Shown in pieces: positions 45,347-53,262 of a DNA stretch of 64,000 bases. The stretch lies in assembly GCF_008298035.1 (NCBI RefSeq), contig NZ_CP042910.1, positions 7,688,001 to 7,752,000 of the forward strand, in the 5' to 3' direction. How positions within the stretch are numbered: position 1 is the stretch's first letter; each line of letters begins with the position of its first letter. A program made the translations under genes and the position numbers. This stretch comes from Gimesia maris (GTDB lineage: Bacteria > Planctomycetota > Planctomycetia > Planctomycetales > Planctomycetaceae). Below the pieces are notes generated by a model. The model saw only the letters and a list, made by a program, of their open reading frames with translations, was not told where the DNA came from and made no database searches.

Positions 45347-45800
45347 TGTGGTTCCGACTTTCGAAATTCACTTCGTAGGGGTCGACCCATGTGTCGACCC
45401 GCAGGGTGAACAGTGTTTGCTGTTTACACCACGAAGTTTTTTCCTGGTCCCGTTCACTGCGAATAACAAATGAACCTCAACAGGCGGGCGGACACATGGG
45501 TCCCGCCCTTAACGTTTGGTGTCTCACGAGTGTAGTACCTGGTTATGCCAGCACCGTCGGTCAAGCCGAGCGGTGGCACACGGACGGCTGATACAATCGG
45601 GAGTCACAACAAATACAGGGAACCTTTCCGTGTGCCACGGTCCGGCTCGTCCGGCCGTGCCCGGGCAAGTATTGGAAGCCTGTCTCTGAATACAACACGA
45701 TAGCCGCAACCTCCCGCTCGCTGCGCTCGACCCGAAATATATTCGGGTCCACCCATTTGTTACTTTCGTGTGGTTTCGTGTTTTTTCGTGGTAGAAAAAA
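45344..45800 (+). repeat. Long structured direct repeat, copy D2
   Basis: Second copy of D1, starting at the DUF1573 stop codon. Its first hairpin is GGGTCGAC (45379-45386) with GTCGACCC (45393-45400). It has GTGGCACACGG (45573-45583) with CCGTGTGCCAC (45628-45638), and the terminal hairpin GACCCGAA (45729-45736) with TTCGGGTC (45742-45749). Where D1 and D2 differ in the stems, both arms change together. The copy ends in GTGGTAGAAAAAA, 15 bases before the next convergent gene. Confidence 0.85.
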
Positions 45801-45815
45801 CCATCACGACGAAGC

Positions 45816-47519
45816 CTACTTCTTCTTAATTGTCAACCACAGGTAAGGCAGTTCGAGATCCGCTTTGGGACGGGCGGTTTTGCGTTTGGGGCTGATGCCT
45901 TTGATGACAGCGGTCGGCGCGTGGACCTGCGTCTTGTCTTTCAGGCTCACGCCTTTGATTTCCAGCGGGCCTTGAAATACCACGTCCGCCTTGGCTTCCA
46001 GCTTCAGCTTGACCGATTTCTCGGTCTTCTCTTTCAGCTTGGAAACCACAGGCTCACACGTCACCCCTGCGGGTAACCCAGCCACGCTAATTTCAATGTC
46101 ATCGTTGAACCGCGGACTCTGGCGATCAACTTTGACTTCGATTTCCAGCGGCTTGTCGCCGGCGGTCAGCGTGTATTGCTCTTCGGTGGTCTGCAACGAG
46201 AAGTCGGCTTCGGTAGGCTGGATCGACAACAGGTACACATAACGAAAGCCGCCATATTGAAATCGATCGGTCACTTCCAGGCGATATTCTCCGTCCGCAG
46301 GAATCCCATAATCGAGTTGGGCGTCATAATAATTCCGGCGGGCATCATCCACTTCTTTCAGCAGTTTGCCTTTCGCATCAAACAGCTTGATGTAAGCATC
46401 CAGGGGATAACCCAGCATATATGTGTCGACTTTGAACGTCAGCTTGTCCCCTTTTTTCGCTGCGAAACGGTAGGAATCGATCTCTTTCCGCTCAGCGATT
46501 TTGCCGGTAACCGTCGCCGGTAACGTCAACAGTTGGCCCTTCTCAGCCTGACTCTCTTTGGTTTCAAGAATAACCGGAGTCTTACTCAACGGGATCGTCA
46601 ACAAGTTTCCCAGTTGCGGGTGGCTGAGCAGCGCCTGCGTTTTCGAGTCAGTCATCGCGGGTAACAGCGTTTTTAAATCATCAGGCAGATTCCAGCCTTC
46701 CAATGCCACCGGTGCCGCGGCAGCAGGATGCCAGGCGAGTGGCAGACTATGGTCGACGAACGGTCCTGTCGTCAGCGTCAAACGGTAAATGTAAGAAGCA
46801 GCGCCCGCAAAACGAATCGTGCTGTTGGGATCCGCAGGAAATGCGAACGTGCGCACGTAATAGGTTCCGTCTTCCGGCGCGGTAAAGACAATCCGCGGAT
46901 CAAACCAGAGGGTATCTTCCATCTGCTCCAGCACGGTGCCTCGATGATTGAGAATCTGCAGCAGGCCATCCATGGGTGAACCCAGCTGTTCGTTCGCAGT
47001 CTGCGATGCAATCAGGGTCTGACCCCTTTTTAATTTTACCTGGTAGATGTCAACATCACCACTTTTGGCCAGCACGCCATTGATGGTCACGCCTGGCAGT
47101 TCGCATTTGTGGGCATGTTCCAGGTCGTCATTGGGCTCCGTTTCGGCCTGTTCGGGAAGAGTACCCACCAGGAACGGTCGGATTTCAGAAGCCCCTTCCG
47201 CATTGTGAAAACGCAGCCAGTACAAACCGGGCTTGGCAGCGGCATCGATCTGGACGGTGAATTGTTTTTCCTTACCATTAGCGGGTTTCTCCGGGATCGT
47301 AATCGTCAACCCGGGAGCCGAAGTCCAGACGGAAACCGGTGCAGTGCCCAGTGTTTTATTAACGCTGACTTCGACCTTCTGTCCCACCTGACCGCCTGCG
47401 GGGTTCAGATAATTCACGCTGGGAGGCGCGGCCTTCACTTCTGAAAACAGACCATGAACCAATGCCATCGAAACAACAGCGGGCAGAATCCGAGCGGTAG
47501 ACAACATCGGTAATCTCAT
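45816..47519 (-). CDS. PPC-domain exported protein (planctomycete operon partner)
   Basis: A 567-residue protein with a Sec signal peptide (ILPAVVSMALVHGLFSEVKA). It opens with an Ig-like region (PSVNYLNPAGGQVGQKVEVSV) and carries two bacterial pre-peptidase C-terminal (PPC) domains, around residues 135-250 (ETEPNDDLEHAHKC...GDVDIYQVKLKRGQTL...DGTYYVRTF) and 340-440 (KEIDSYRFAAKKGDKLTFKV...DGEYRLEVTDRF). PPC domains are extracytoplasmic carbohydrate- or substrate-binding modules. It lies 22 bases after the DUF1501 gene on the same strand as the third gene of the operon starting at 51391. Confidence 0.88.
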   Translation of the reverse strand: MRLPMLSTARILPAVVSMALVHGLFSEVKAAPPSVNYLNPAGGQVGQKVEVSVNKTLGTAPVSVWTSAPGLTITIPEKPANGKEKQFTVQIDAAAKPGLYWLRFHNAEGASEIRPFLVGTLPEQAETEPNDDLEHAHKCELPGVTINGVLAKSGDVDIYQVKLKRGQTLIASQTANEQLGSPMDGLLQILNHRGTVLEQMEDTLWFDPRIVFTAPEDGTYYVRTFAFPADPNSTIRFAGAASYIYRLTLTTGPFVDHSLPLAWHPAAAAPVALEGWNLPDDLKTLLPAMTDSKTQALLSHPQLGNLLTIPLSKTPVILETKESQAEKGQLLTLPATVTGKIAERKEIDSYRFAAKKGDKLTFKVDTYMLGYPLDAYIKLFDAKGKLLKEVDDARRNYYDAQLDYGIPADGEYRLEVTDRFQYGGFRYVYLLSIQPTEADFSLQTTEEQYTLTAGDKPLEIEVKVDRQSPRFNDDIEISVAGLPAGVTCEPVVSKLKEKTEKSVKLKLEAKADVVFQGPLEIKGVSLKDKTQVHAPTAVIKGISPKRKTARPKADLELPYLWLTIKKK

Positions 47520-47540
47520 TCTCAGTCAGAAGGTGGCAGT

Positions 47541-48878
47541 TTATGCAAACAGTTCCGGAATCGGTGTCGGGTCGCTGACCAGATGCGACGGACGACCTTC
47601 CGGTGTGTAGAGCATTTTGTCAGGGTCGATGCCCATCTTTGTATAGATGGTCGAGACAAAGTTTTCCGGCGAAAGCACGCGTTCAACAGCGGAGTAACCG
47701 GCTTTGTCGGTCGCTCCGAGAGCGAGTCCGCCGGGTGTTCCGCCGCCGGCCATCAGGACGGACATCGCGTTGGACCAGTGATCACGACCGCCGCCGGGAT
47801 TGATTTTCGGTGTACGACCGAATTCACCCAGTGCCAGTACCATGGTCGTATCCAGCAGACCGCGTTCGTCCAGGTCTTCGATCAGAGTCGCGATGGTGTT
47901 TTCAAAGGAAGGCATGCGACCACGGAACGTCTTGAACAGACTGCCGTGATTGTCCCAGCCCCCTTCGTACAAGGTGACGAATGGCACGCCGGCTTCGGTC
48001 AGACGACGAGCCAGCAGGGCACGTTGACCGAATGAGTTTCGACCGTATTTATCGCGTAACTCGTCAGACTCGCGATCAATTTCAAAGGCCTTCTGTGCTT
48101 CGGTGGAAGCGACCAGGCTATAGCCCTGCTCATAGTATTCATCCAGGCTGAGCACCGGATCGCCGGCGACTTCGTCCCGGATGCGCTTCAGCTGATCGAC
48201 CTGCTGACGCAGATCGCGGCGAGTTTGATAGCGGGTGTCGGTGAGACCACTGGGAAGAGACAGGTCCCGCACGCGGAAGTTGGATGAATTCGGATTGTCC
48301 GACATCACAAACGGGGCGTACTTGGCTCCCAGGAAGTTCGGTCCGCCGGAACGTGACATGCGGGGCATGGAGAAATAGGCGGGCAGATTGTTGGTTGTTG
48401 GTTTCTGATGTGCAACCACGGAGCCCATGCTGGGATGGAAGCTTACAAACGCGCCACAGCCGACTGGAATTCGCGGTGGAGCACCGGTCATCATGTAATG
48501 GTTACCAGCCCCGTGGTTCCCCTGGTTATGGCGGATGGATCGGATGACCGAGCATTTATCGAAGATCGACGCCAGACGCGTCATATGCTGCGAAAACTGG
48601 ACGCCGGGCACCTTCGTGGAAATCGGGTTGAATTCGCCGCGAACTTCAATCGGTGCTTCCGGTTTGGGATCGAAGGATTCATAGTGCGAAGGACCACCGT
48701 CCATCCAGATCAGGATTACGCTCTTCGCGGTGGCTTTCGGACCCGGAGCAGCGGTGCCTTTAGCCTGGGACTGCAGGCGAAGTAAGTCTACCATTCCCAG
48801 ACCGGTCATGGCACCGAGGCCTAGCTGCAGGCAATTTCGTCGTGTGATTCCATTGCAATTCTTTGAAACATTCATCAT
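47541..48878 (-). CDS. DUF1501 domain protein, Tat-type signal, operon copy
   Basis: About 445 residues starting at a double ATG (48878/48875) seven bases after AGGA; the frame extends upstream to 48977 but that region lacks a ribosome-binding site. A twin-arginine-type signal reads GITRRNCLQLGLGAMTGLGMVDLL. DUF1501 blocks are VILIWMDGGPSHYESFDPK, GVQFSQHMTRLASIFDKCSVIRSI, LALGEFGRTPKINPGGGRDHW and SVLMAGGG. The family belongs to the phosphatase/sulfatase superfamily and functions with the DUF1549/DUF1553 protein encoded upstream. Activity is not established. Confidence 0.9.
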   Translation of the reverse strand: MMNVSKNCNGITRRNCLQLGLGAMTGLGMVDLLRLQSQAKGTAAPGPKATAKSVILIWMDGGPSHYESFDPKPEAPIEVRGEFNPISTKVPGVQFSQHMTRLASIFDKCSVIRSIRHNQGNHGAGNHYMMTGAPPRIPVGCGAFVSFHPSMGSVVAHQKPTTNNLPAYFSMPRMSRSGGPNFLGAKYAPFVMSDNPNSSNFRVRDLSLPSGLTDTRYQTRRDLRQQVDQLKRIRDEVAGDPVLSLDEYYEQGYSLVASTEAQKAFEIDRESDELRDKYGRNSFGQRALLARRLTEAGVPFVTLYEGGWDNHGSLFKTFRGRMPSFENTIATLIEDLDERGLLDTTMVLALGEFGRTPKINPGGGRDHWSNAMSVLMAGGGTPGGLALGATDKAGYSAVERVLSPENFVSTIYTKMGIDPDKMLYTPEGRPSHLVSDPTPIPELFA

Positions 48879-48934
48879 TTCTGATCCTGTTGGTAGTGAT
48901 GTCAAATAATGATTCCTGGTGGAGCAGGGGAGCT

Positions 48935-51391
48935 TTAGTTTTTGAAAAGGTATTCCGGTGTATTGAGCAGTGCCCACATCAGGTCTTCAATAACCTGCTG
49001 TCGGTCAGCCCCTTCCTTTTCAAACAGGGAGCGCCCCAGTCGTTTTTCTTCCAGACTCGGATATCTCGCATAAGCGGTCAGATAAATCTCTTCTACGATC
49101 TGATCGGGCGTCATTTTACTCTTGGCCCATGCGGCACTGTTACCTTTACCGGATTGAATCCGGGCATACAGGTCACGTGAATTCATCATATGCAGGACCT
49201 GCACGACAGTAGTATCAGCCGTGCGTTCGCAGGGCGGATCCTGGTTGGGATCGGGACGGCCGAAGGAGTCGAGGAAGACCGAACTCACGCGATGCGTCCA
49301 GATCTGTTTAGCCGTTGAATCCTCGGGCATGGCTGAAAATGAGTCGGGCACGCCGATCATTTCGCTGACGCTGTCCAGCAGAACTTCTGCACGCAGACGC
49401 TGACGATAATGTCGCGAATAATTTCGCGTATCACTCACGTTGGTTTCGTTGGGTAAGGCACTCAGTGCGTAAACATGAGATGTCACAATCGTCTTGATGT
49501 ATTTCTTTAAATCGAATTTCTGTTCCCGGAAATGTTTGCCCAGCGCTTTGATCAGCGGCTTGTTGGACGGAGGATTGCTTTCTCGGAAGTCGTCAATCGG
49601 TTCGACAATACCGCGTCCCATCAGATCGGCCCAGACGCGGTTGGCATTCACTTCGGCGAAGAAATGATTTTGGGGTGAAATAATCCAGTCTGCCAGTATT
49701 TCGCGTGGATCCTGATTTTCTTTAATCTCAGGCACTTCTCCAAACAGGGGGCGGGGTGGCAGGACTTCGTTGGTCAGCGGATGACGCACGCTGCCGGAAT
49801 TCGCTGTGAAAATCAGCTCTTCTGAACCGGAAATCGGGGCCGAGATCCCGCGGCCTTTACGGCCGATTTTGGCGAAGTAGGCCGCGAAACTGTAGAAATC
49901 TTCCTGACCCCAGACTTCGTTGGGGTGGTGATGACACTGGGCACAGCTCAGTCGAATTCCCAGAAAGAGCTGACTGACAATTGTAGTGAGCTCTTCGGGT
50001 TTGCGACGATCACGGAACATGGTCACCGCACCGTTGTGCCACGTGCCACCTTGGGCGGTCAGCAATTCATGCGTGAACTGATCGAGGGGTTTGTTCTGGT
50101 GAAACGACTGGCGAATCCAGGCATCATAACTCAAGACGGTCTTGATCCCCACATGATACGGATTGGGTCGCAGGAGATCAGCCCACTTGTTGGCCCAGTG
50201 ATCGCCGAACTCGGGCTGTTCCAGCAGATAATCGACCAGCCGTTCCCGTTTGTTGGGAGAAGGATCCTGCAGAAATGCCCGGGCTTCTTCCGCTGTCGGG
50301 GTTCGACCGATGACATCGATGGAAACGCGACGCAGATAAGTGGCATCGTCAATGGGTTCAGAAGGTTTCAGTCCGTATTTCTTCAATTTGTCCCAGACCA
50401 GACCATCAATGAAATTATTGCGAGGCAGCCTGGCGTAGAAGCTGTCCGGGACTGTATTATCAGAAGGAATGGTGACGCTCAGGGAAGCGAATTTTCCCAT
50501 GTAGCGGGCCATGATCGAGGCTTCACCCATCAGCGAACCCGCGGTCACCAGTCCGTGCTCATCGACGGAAACATACACACTTTCGCTCGACATGTATTCG
50601 GCGAGGTCCGTCACATCGCGGGTGGACCCATCATTATAATACGCGGTCACCACCATCTGCTGTTTTGTTTCAGGCTGCATGATCCGCTCGGTCGGTTCCG
50701 CCGAGATCTTCACAAGCTTCGGTGCCTCAGCAACAGAACGTGTGGCACCTTCCGCAATCCACTGTTCGATGATGTTGTAGTATTTGCTGTCTTCCGGCAG
50801 CTTTTTACCACCGCCGTGCGGAATCTTGCCGGCTCCTTTGAGCAGCACCAGGCTCTGATCGGGAGCCAGGGGTGAAGCACGGCGACCCCGTGATTCCTTC
50901 GTTAATGCACCGTAATCAAATTCAGGATCGAAGGCGAACATCGACAATTGAAATCCACCCTGACCGCGTTGTTTTCCATGACACGCACCACTGTTGCAAC
51001 TGAATCGGGAAAACAGCGGATGCACATCGCGTTCAAAATCAAGCAACGGCTGCTTATCGAAATCTTTGACTTCGACGGGCACTTTGATTTTTACAGCGCC
51101 ATCGGTGACCGTTACTGTCGCCGTTCCGTTCGAGACGGGTTCGATCACGCCGGCGGCATTCACCTGAATCACAGCGGGTTGATCTGACTGAAACTGCACT
51201 TCGCGTGTCAGGTCGATGCTTTGTTTATTATTGACGCCTGTCACCAGTAACTGCTGTCGTGCGCGTTGACCCGTCAGTTGTACTTTTTCAGGATAGACCT
51301 TCAGACTTTGCTGCGAATTCTCAGCGGCCCGCACAGAAACGGCGGAACACAGCAGCAGACAAGCCAGACAATGATAGAGAAGAGATTTCAT
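48935..51391 (-). CDS. DUF1549/DUF1553 protein with Big_2 domain
   Basis: An 818-residue exported protein (signal YHCLACLLLCSAVSVRAAE). After a Big_2 Ig-like domain (residues 25-110) comes a cytochrome-like segment FSRFSCNSGACHGKQRG. A second Big_2-like stretch precedes DUF1549 (FIDGLVWDKLKKYGLKPSEP...) and DUF1553 (EVNANRVWADLMGRGIVEPIDDFRESNPPSN...). SCAQCHHHP is a CxxCH motif that may bind haem. This is the first gene of the typical planctomycete triad with DUF1501 and PPC proteins, thought to act in surface polymer breakdown. Function unproven. Confidence 0.9.
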   Translation of the reverse strand: MKSLLYHCLACLLLCSAVSVRAAENSQQSLKVYPEKVQLTGQRARQQLLVTGVNNKQSIDLTREVQFQSDQPAVIQVNAAGVIEPVSNGTATVTVTDGAVKIKVPVEVKDFDKQPLLDFERDVHPLFSRFSCNSGACHGKQRGQGGFQLSMFAFDPEFDYGALTKESRGRRASPLAPDQSLVLLKGAGKIPHGGGKKLPEDSKYYNIIEQWIAEGATRSVAEAPKLVKISAEPTERIMQPETKQQMVVTAYYNDGSTRDVTDLAEYMSSESVYVSVDEHGLVTAGSLMGEASIMARYMGKFASLSVTIPSDNTVPDSFYARLPRNNFIDGLVWDKLKKYGLKPSEPIDDATYLRRVSIDVIGRTPTAEEARAFLQDPSPNKRERLVDYLLEQPEFGDHWANKWADLLRPNPYHVGIKTVLSYDAWIRQSFHQNKPLDQFTHELLTAQGGTWHNGAVTMFRDRRKPEELTTIVSQLFLGIRLSCAQCHHHPNEVWGQEDFYSFAAYFAKIGRKGRGISAPISGSEELIFTANSGSVRHPLTNEVLPPRPLFGEVPEIKENQDPREILADWIISPQNHFFAEVNANRVWADLMGRGIVEPIDDFRESNPPSNKPLIKALGKHFREQKFDLKKYIKTIVTSHVYALSALPNETNVSDTRNYSRHYRQRLRAEVLLDSVSEMIGVPDSFSAMPEDSTAKQIWTHRVSSVFLDSFGRPDPNQDPPCERTADTTVVQVLHMMNSRDLYARIQSGKGNSAAWAKSKMTPDQIVEEIYLTAYARYPSLEEKRLGRSLFEKEGADRQQVIEDLMWALLNTPEYLFKN

Positions 51392-51702
51392 CTCGTTGTT
51401 CTATCCCAATTCAAAAGGTAGGAGACGCAATGCGGTTTTGGCGGTAATCAGTGCTACGAGGAAAGTATAGGCAGGGCTGCAGGCACATTTAAAAGCAACT
51501 CGTGAGCACTCATCGTTGCGCTTCCTCGTGCCTGCAAGTATATATTGTCTCTTATATTTCCTAATCGTCAACTATCATTTAACAACTTTATTTATGAAAC
51601 ACGTCTTAGGATACCTTCTCTGAGTGGCAAAAACTACCCCATATCACAGAAAACGGACCGCTTGTACACGCATCCATGGCTTGAGATCGACGATTATCCG
51701 GC
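51392..51702. promoter_or_regulatory. Upstream region of the DUF1549 operon with interleaved inverted repeats
   Basis: Between the operon start and the convergent end of the nucleotidase gene. It contains three inverted repeats whose arms interleave: AGTGCT (51450-51455) with AGCACT (51505-51510), ACGAGGAA (51456-51463) with TTCCTCGT (51522-51529), and TGCAGGCAC (51478-51486) with GTGCCTGCA (51528-51536). The last two overlap, so their stems are mutually exclusive. On the minus strand this would be a leader RNA about 60-145 bases before the start codon. No gene is visible in 51545-51702. Confidence 0.4.
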
Positions 51703-52245
51703 TTACACCATCTTTTCCAGCTCTGATTTTACGTAACCGATGCGGTCGGTGATGGCATAATTTTCATTCCAGGGCTGAGGGAACAGAATCGCCTGCCCGC
51801 CATGCTCCCGGAACAGGTCGACGTTCTTATGCTGATCGTCAATCAACACGACATCTGGTTTTGCCAGCAGATATTTCTGCGTACCGATCATAAAGTCCAT
51901 GAACAGGGGTTCCTGAAAATGCTGTCTGAGCCATTCGACTTTCGCAGAAGCACAGGCGGCACTGCGACTGGGGGATGTGCTGATCGTAATGGGAGCCGTC
52001 TGTTTCAGCAGAGCCAGCAGTTCCTCCAGCCAGGGGTAGGGAGGAAACTCCGACCAGAAGCGTCCGCCAACAGAATCGACGGGTTTCCAGAATTCATCTT
52101 TTGTCATTCCCAGTACGCCCGCGTAGTTGCGTTCACCGGGAGGCCACTGTTCCAGCAGATGCCCCTGATCATGTAACTCCAGAATGGCACCCATGAAATC
52201 GGAAATCACGCCATCCATGTCCAGTAAAATATGTCGTACAGCCAT
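51703..52245 (-). CDS. 5'(3')-deoxyribonucleotidase-like HAD hydrolase
   Basis: A 180-residue HAD-superfamily phosphatase of the 5' nucleotidase, deoxy (NT5C) family. Motif I is HILLDMDGVISDF with nucleophile D9 and general acid D11. Motif II is likely ITISTSPSRSAACASAKVEWL, and motif IV is DVVLIDDQHKNVDLF with paired aspartates. These enzymes dephosphorylate deoxynucleoside monophosphates and are often small cytoplasmic proteins like this one. It is divergent from the Rieske gene and convergent with nothing near. Confidence 0.88.
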   Translation of the reverse strand: MAVRHILLDMDGVISDFMGAILELHDQGHLLEQWPPGERNYAGVLGMTKDEFWKPVDSVGGRFWSEFPPYPWLEELLALLKQTAPITISTSPSRSAACASAKVEWLRQHFQEPLFMDFMIGTQKYLLAKPDVVLIDDQHKNVDLFREHGGQAILFPQPWNENYAITDRIGYVKSELEKMV

Positions 52246-52367
52246 GCTGATTTTTCACTCCGGGAAGAAACTTTGATGATAAAACGGTATGATTACCCTT
52301 TGAGCATATAATAAACTGAAACTGACAACCATCGTCTTACTGACCGTTTTTATTACTGGTGAACTGA

Positions 52368-53204
52368 ATGACCAACTGGATTCCGCTGGGAAATGCATAT
52401 GAAATTTCTCCCGGCTCGCGTAAAGCCTATACCGTCCAAGGAACCGAGATCGCCGTGTTCCATGTTGCAGAGGGAGATCAGCCGGGCACCTTTTACGCCA
52501 TCGACAATTCCTGCCCGCATCAGGGCGCGTCCCTGATTGAAGGCGAAGGTTGTGGCACGGAAGTGACCTGTCCCCTGCATGACTGGAACTTCGATGTCGC
52601 GACTGGTGAGTGTCACGACTTTCCTGACTTTAGCCTGACCCGCTTTGAACTCAAAGTAGAGACAGGCGTGTTAATGGTAAATGGTGATGCCTTTGGTGAA
52701 CCGGGACCACCGCAGAATCTGTTTCTGGTTCGCTACGGTGCCATGGGCTGGGTCGATCACTTTTCTGCAGAGCCGGAAGACGACTATCCGCACCGGACTG
52801 CCGTCCTGATTGAAACCAGTCGCGGAGAAGAAGTCGGCGAGATACTTTCGGCTGCAGGCCAGATGGAAAAACCACCGACTGCCGCCGGTACCATTATCCG
52901 CGAATTCACCCCCGCTGACCAGTCGACATTATCCAGCCAGGAAGATGTGACAGCGCGCGTCTTTCAGGAGTGCCAGACCCTGATTCAGGAACGGGGCATG
53001 CCGACCGAAATCATCGACTGCGAACAACTGTTTGATCAGCAGACCGTCGTGCTGTATTATCTGGGAAGCCGCATGCCGGCGCTGGAAATCCTGGCACAGG
53101 AACTCAATGCCAACTACGCGTGGCGGATCGTGTTTCATCCGGTTGATGAAGCGCCTGCTGCCTCCGGCTGTTCCAGTGGCGGTTGTGGCTGTGATGATAA
53201 GTAA
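52368..53204 (+). CDS. Rieske 2Fe-2S / PSP1-like fusion protein
   Basis: A 278-residue cytoplasmic protein with two domains. Residues 1-110 are a Rieske ferredoxin: C49-P-H51 and C68-PL-H71, the ligands of a 2Fe-2S cluster, as in nitrite-reductase small subunits. Residues about 118-262 match the PSP1 domain (AVLIETSRGEEVGEIL, IIREFTPADQSTLSSQED, MPTEIIDCEQLFDQQTVVLYYLGSRM, YAWRIVFHPVD). A Cys-rich tail (SGCSSGGCGCDDK) ends it. PSP1 proteins (such as YaaT) act in phosphorelay and RNA-processing complexes. The fusion suggests redox sensing linked to that role; this is inference. Confidence 0.85.
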   Translation: MTNWIPLGNAYEISPGSRKAYTVQGTEIAVFHVAEGDQPGTFYAIDNSCPHQGASLIEGEGCGTEVTCPLHDWNFDVATGECHDFPDFSLTRFELKVETGVLMVNGDAFGEPGPPQNLFLVRYGAMGWVDHFSAEPEDDYPHRTAVLIETSRGEEVGEILSAAGQMEKPPTAAGTIIREFTPADQSTLSSQEDVTARVFQECQTLIQERGMPTEIIDCEQLFDQQTVVLYYLGSRMPALEILAQELNANYAWRIVFHPVDEAPAASGCSSGGCGCDDK

Positions 53205-53262
53205 ACTACCTGCCTGAAAACTCCCCCCGCAATTTGTTCCAACACAGAAAACGGAAGACATC

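Noticed and set aside
41280-45752. Short frames within D1 and D2 on both strands
   Set aside because: They do not keep a common reading frame between the two copies, while the hairpins do, so the repeats are non-coding.
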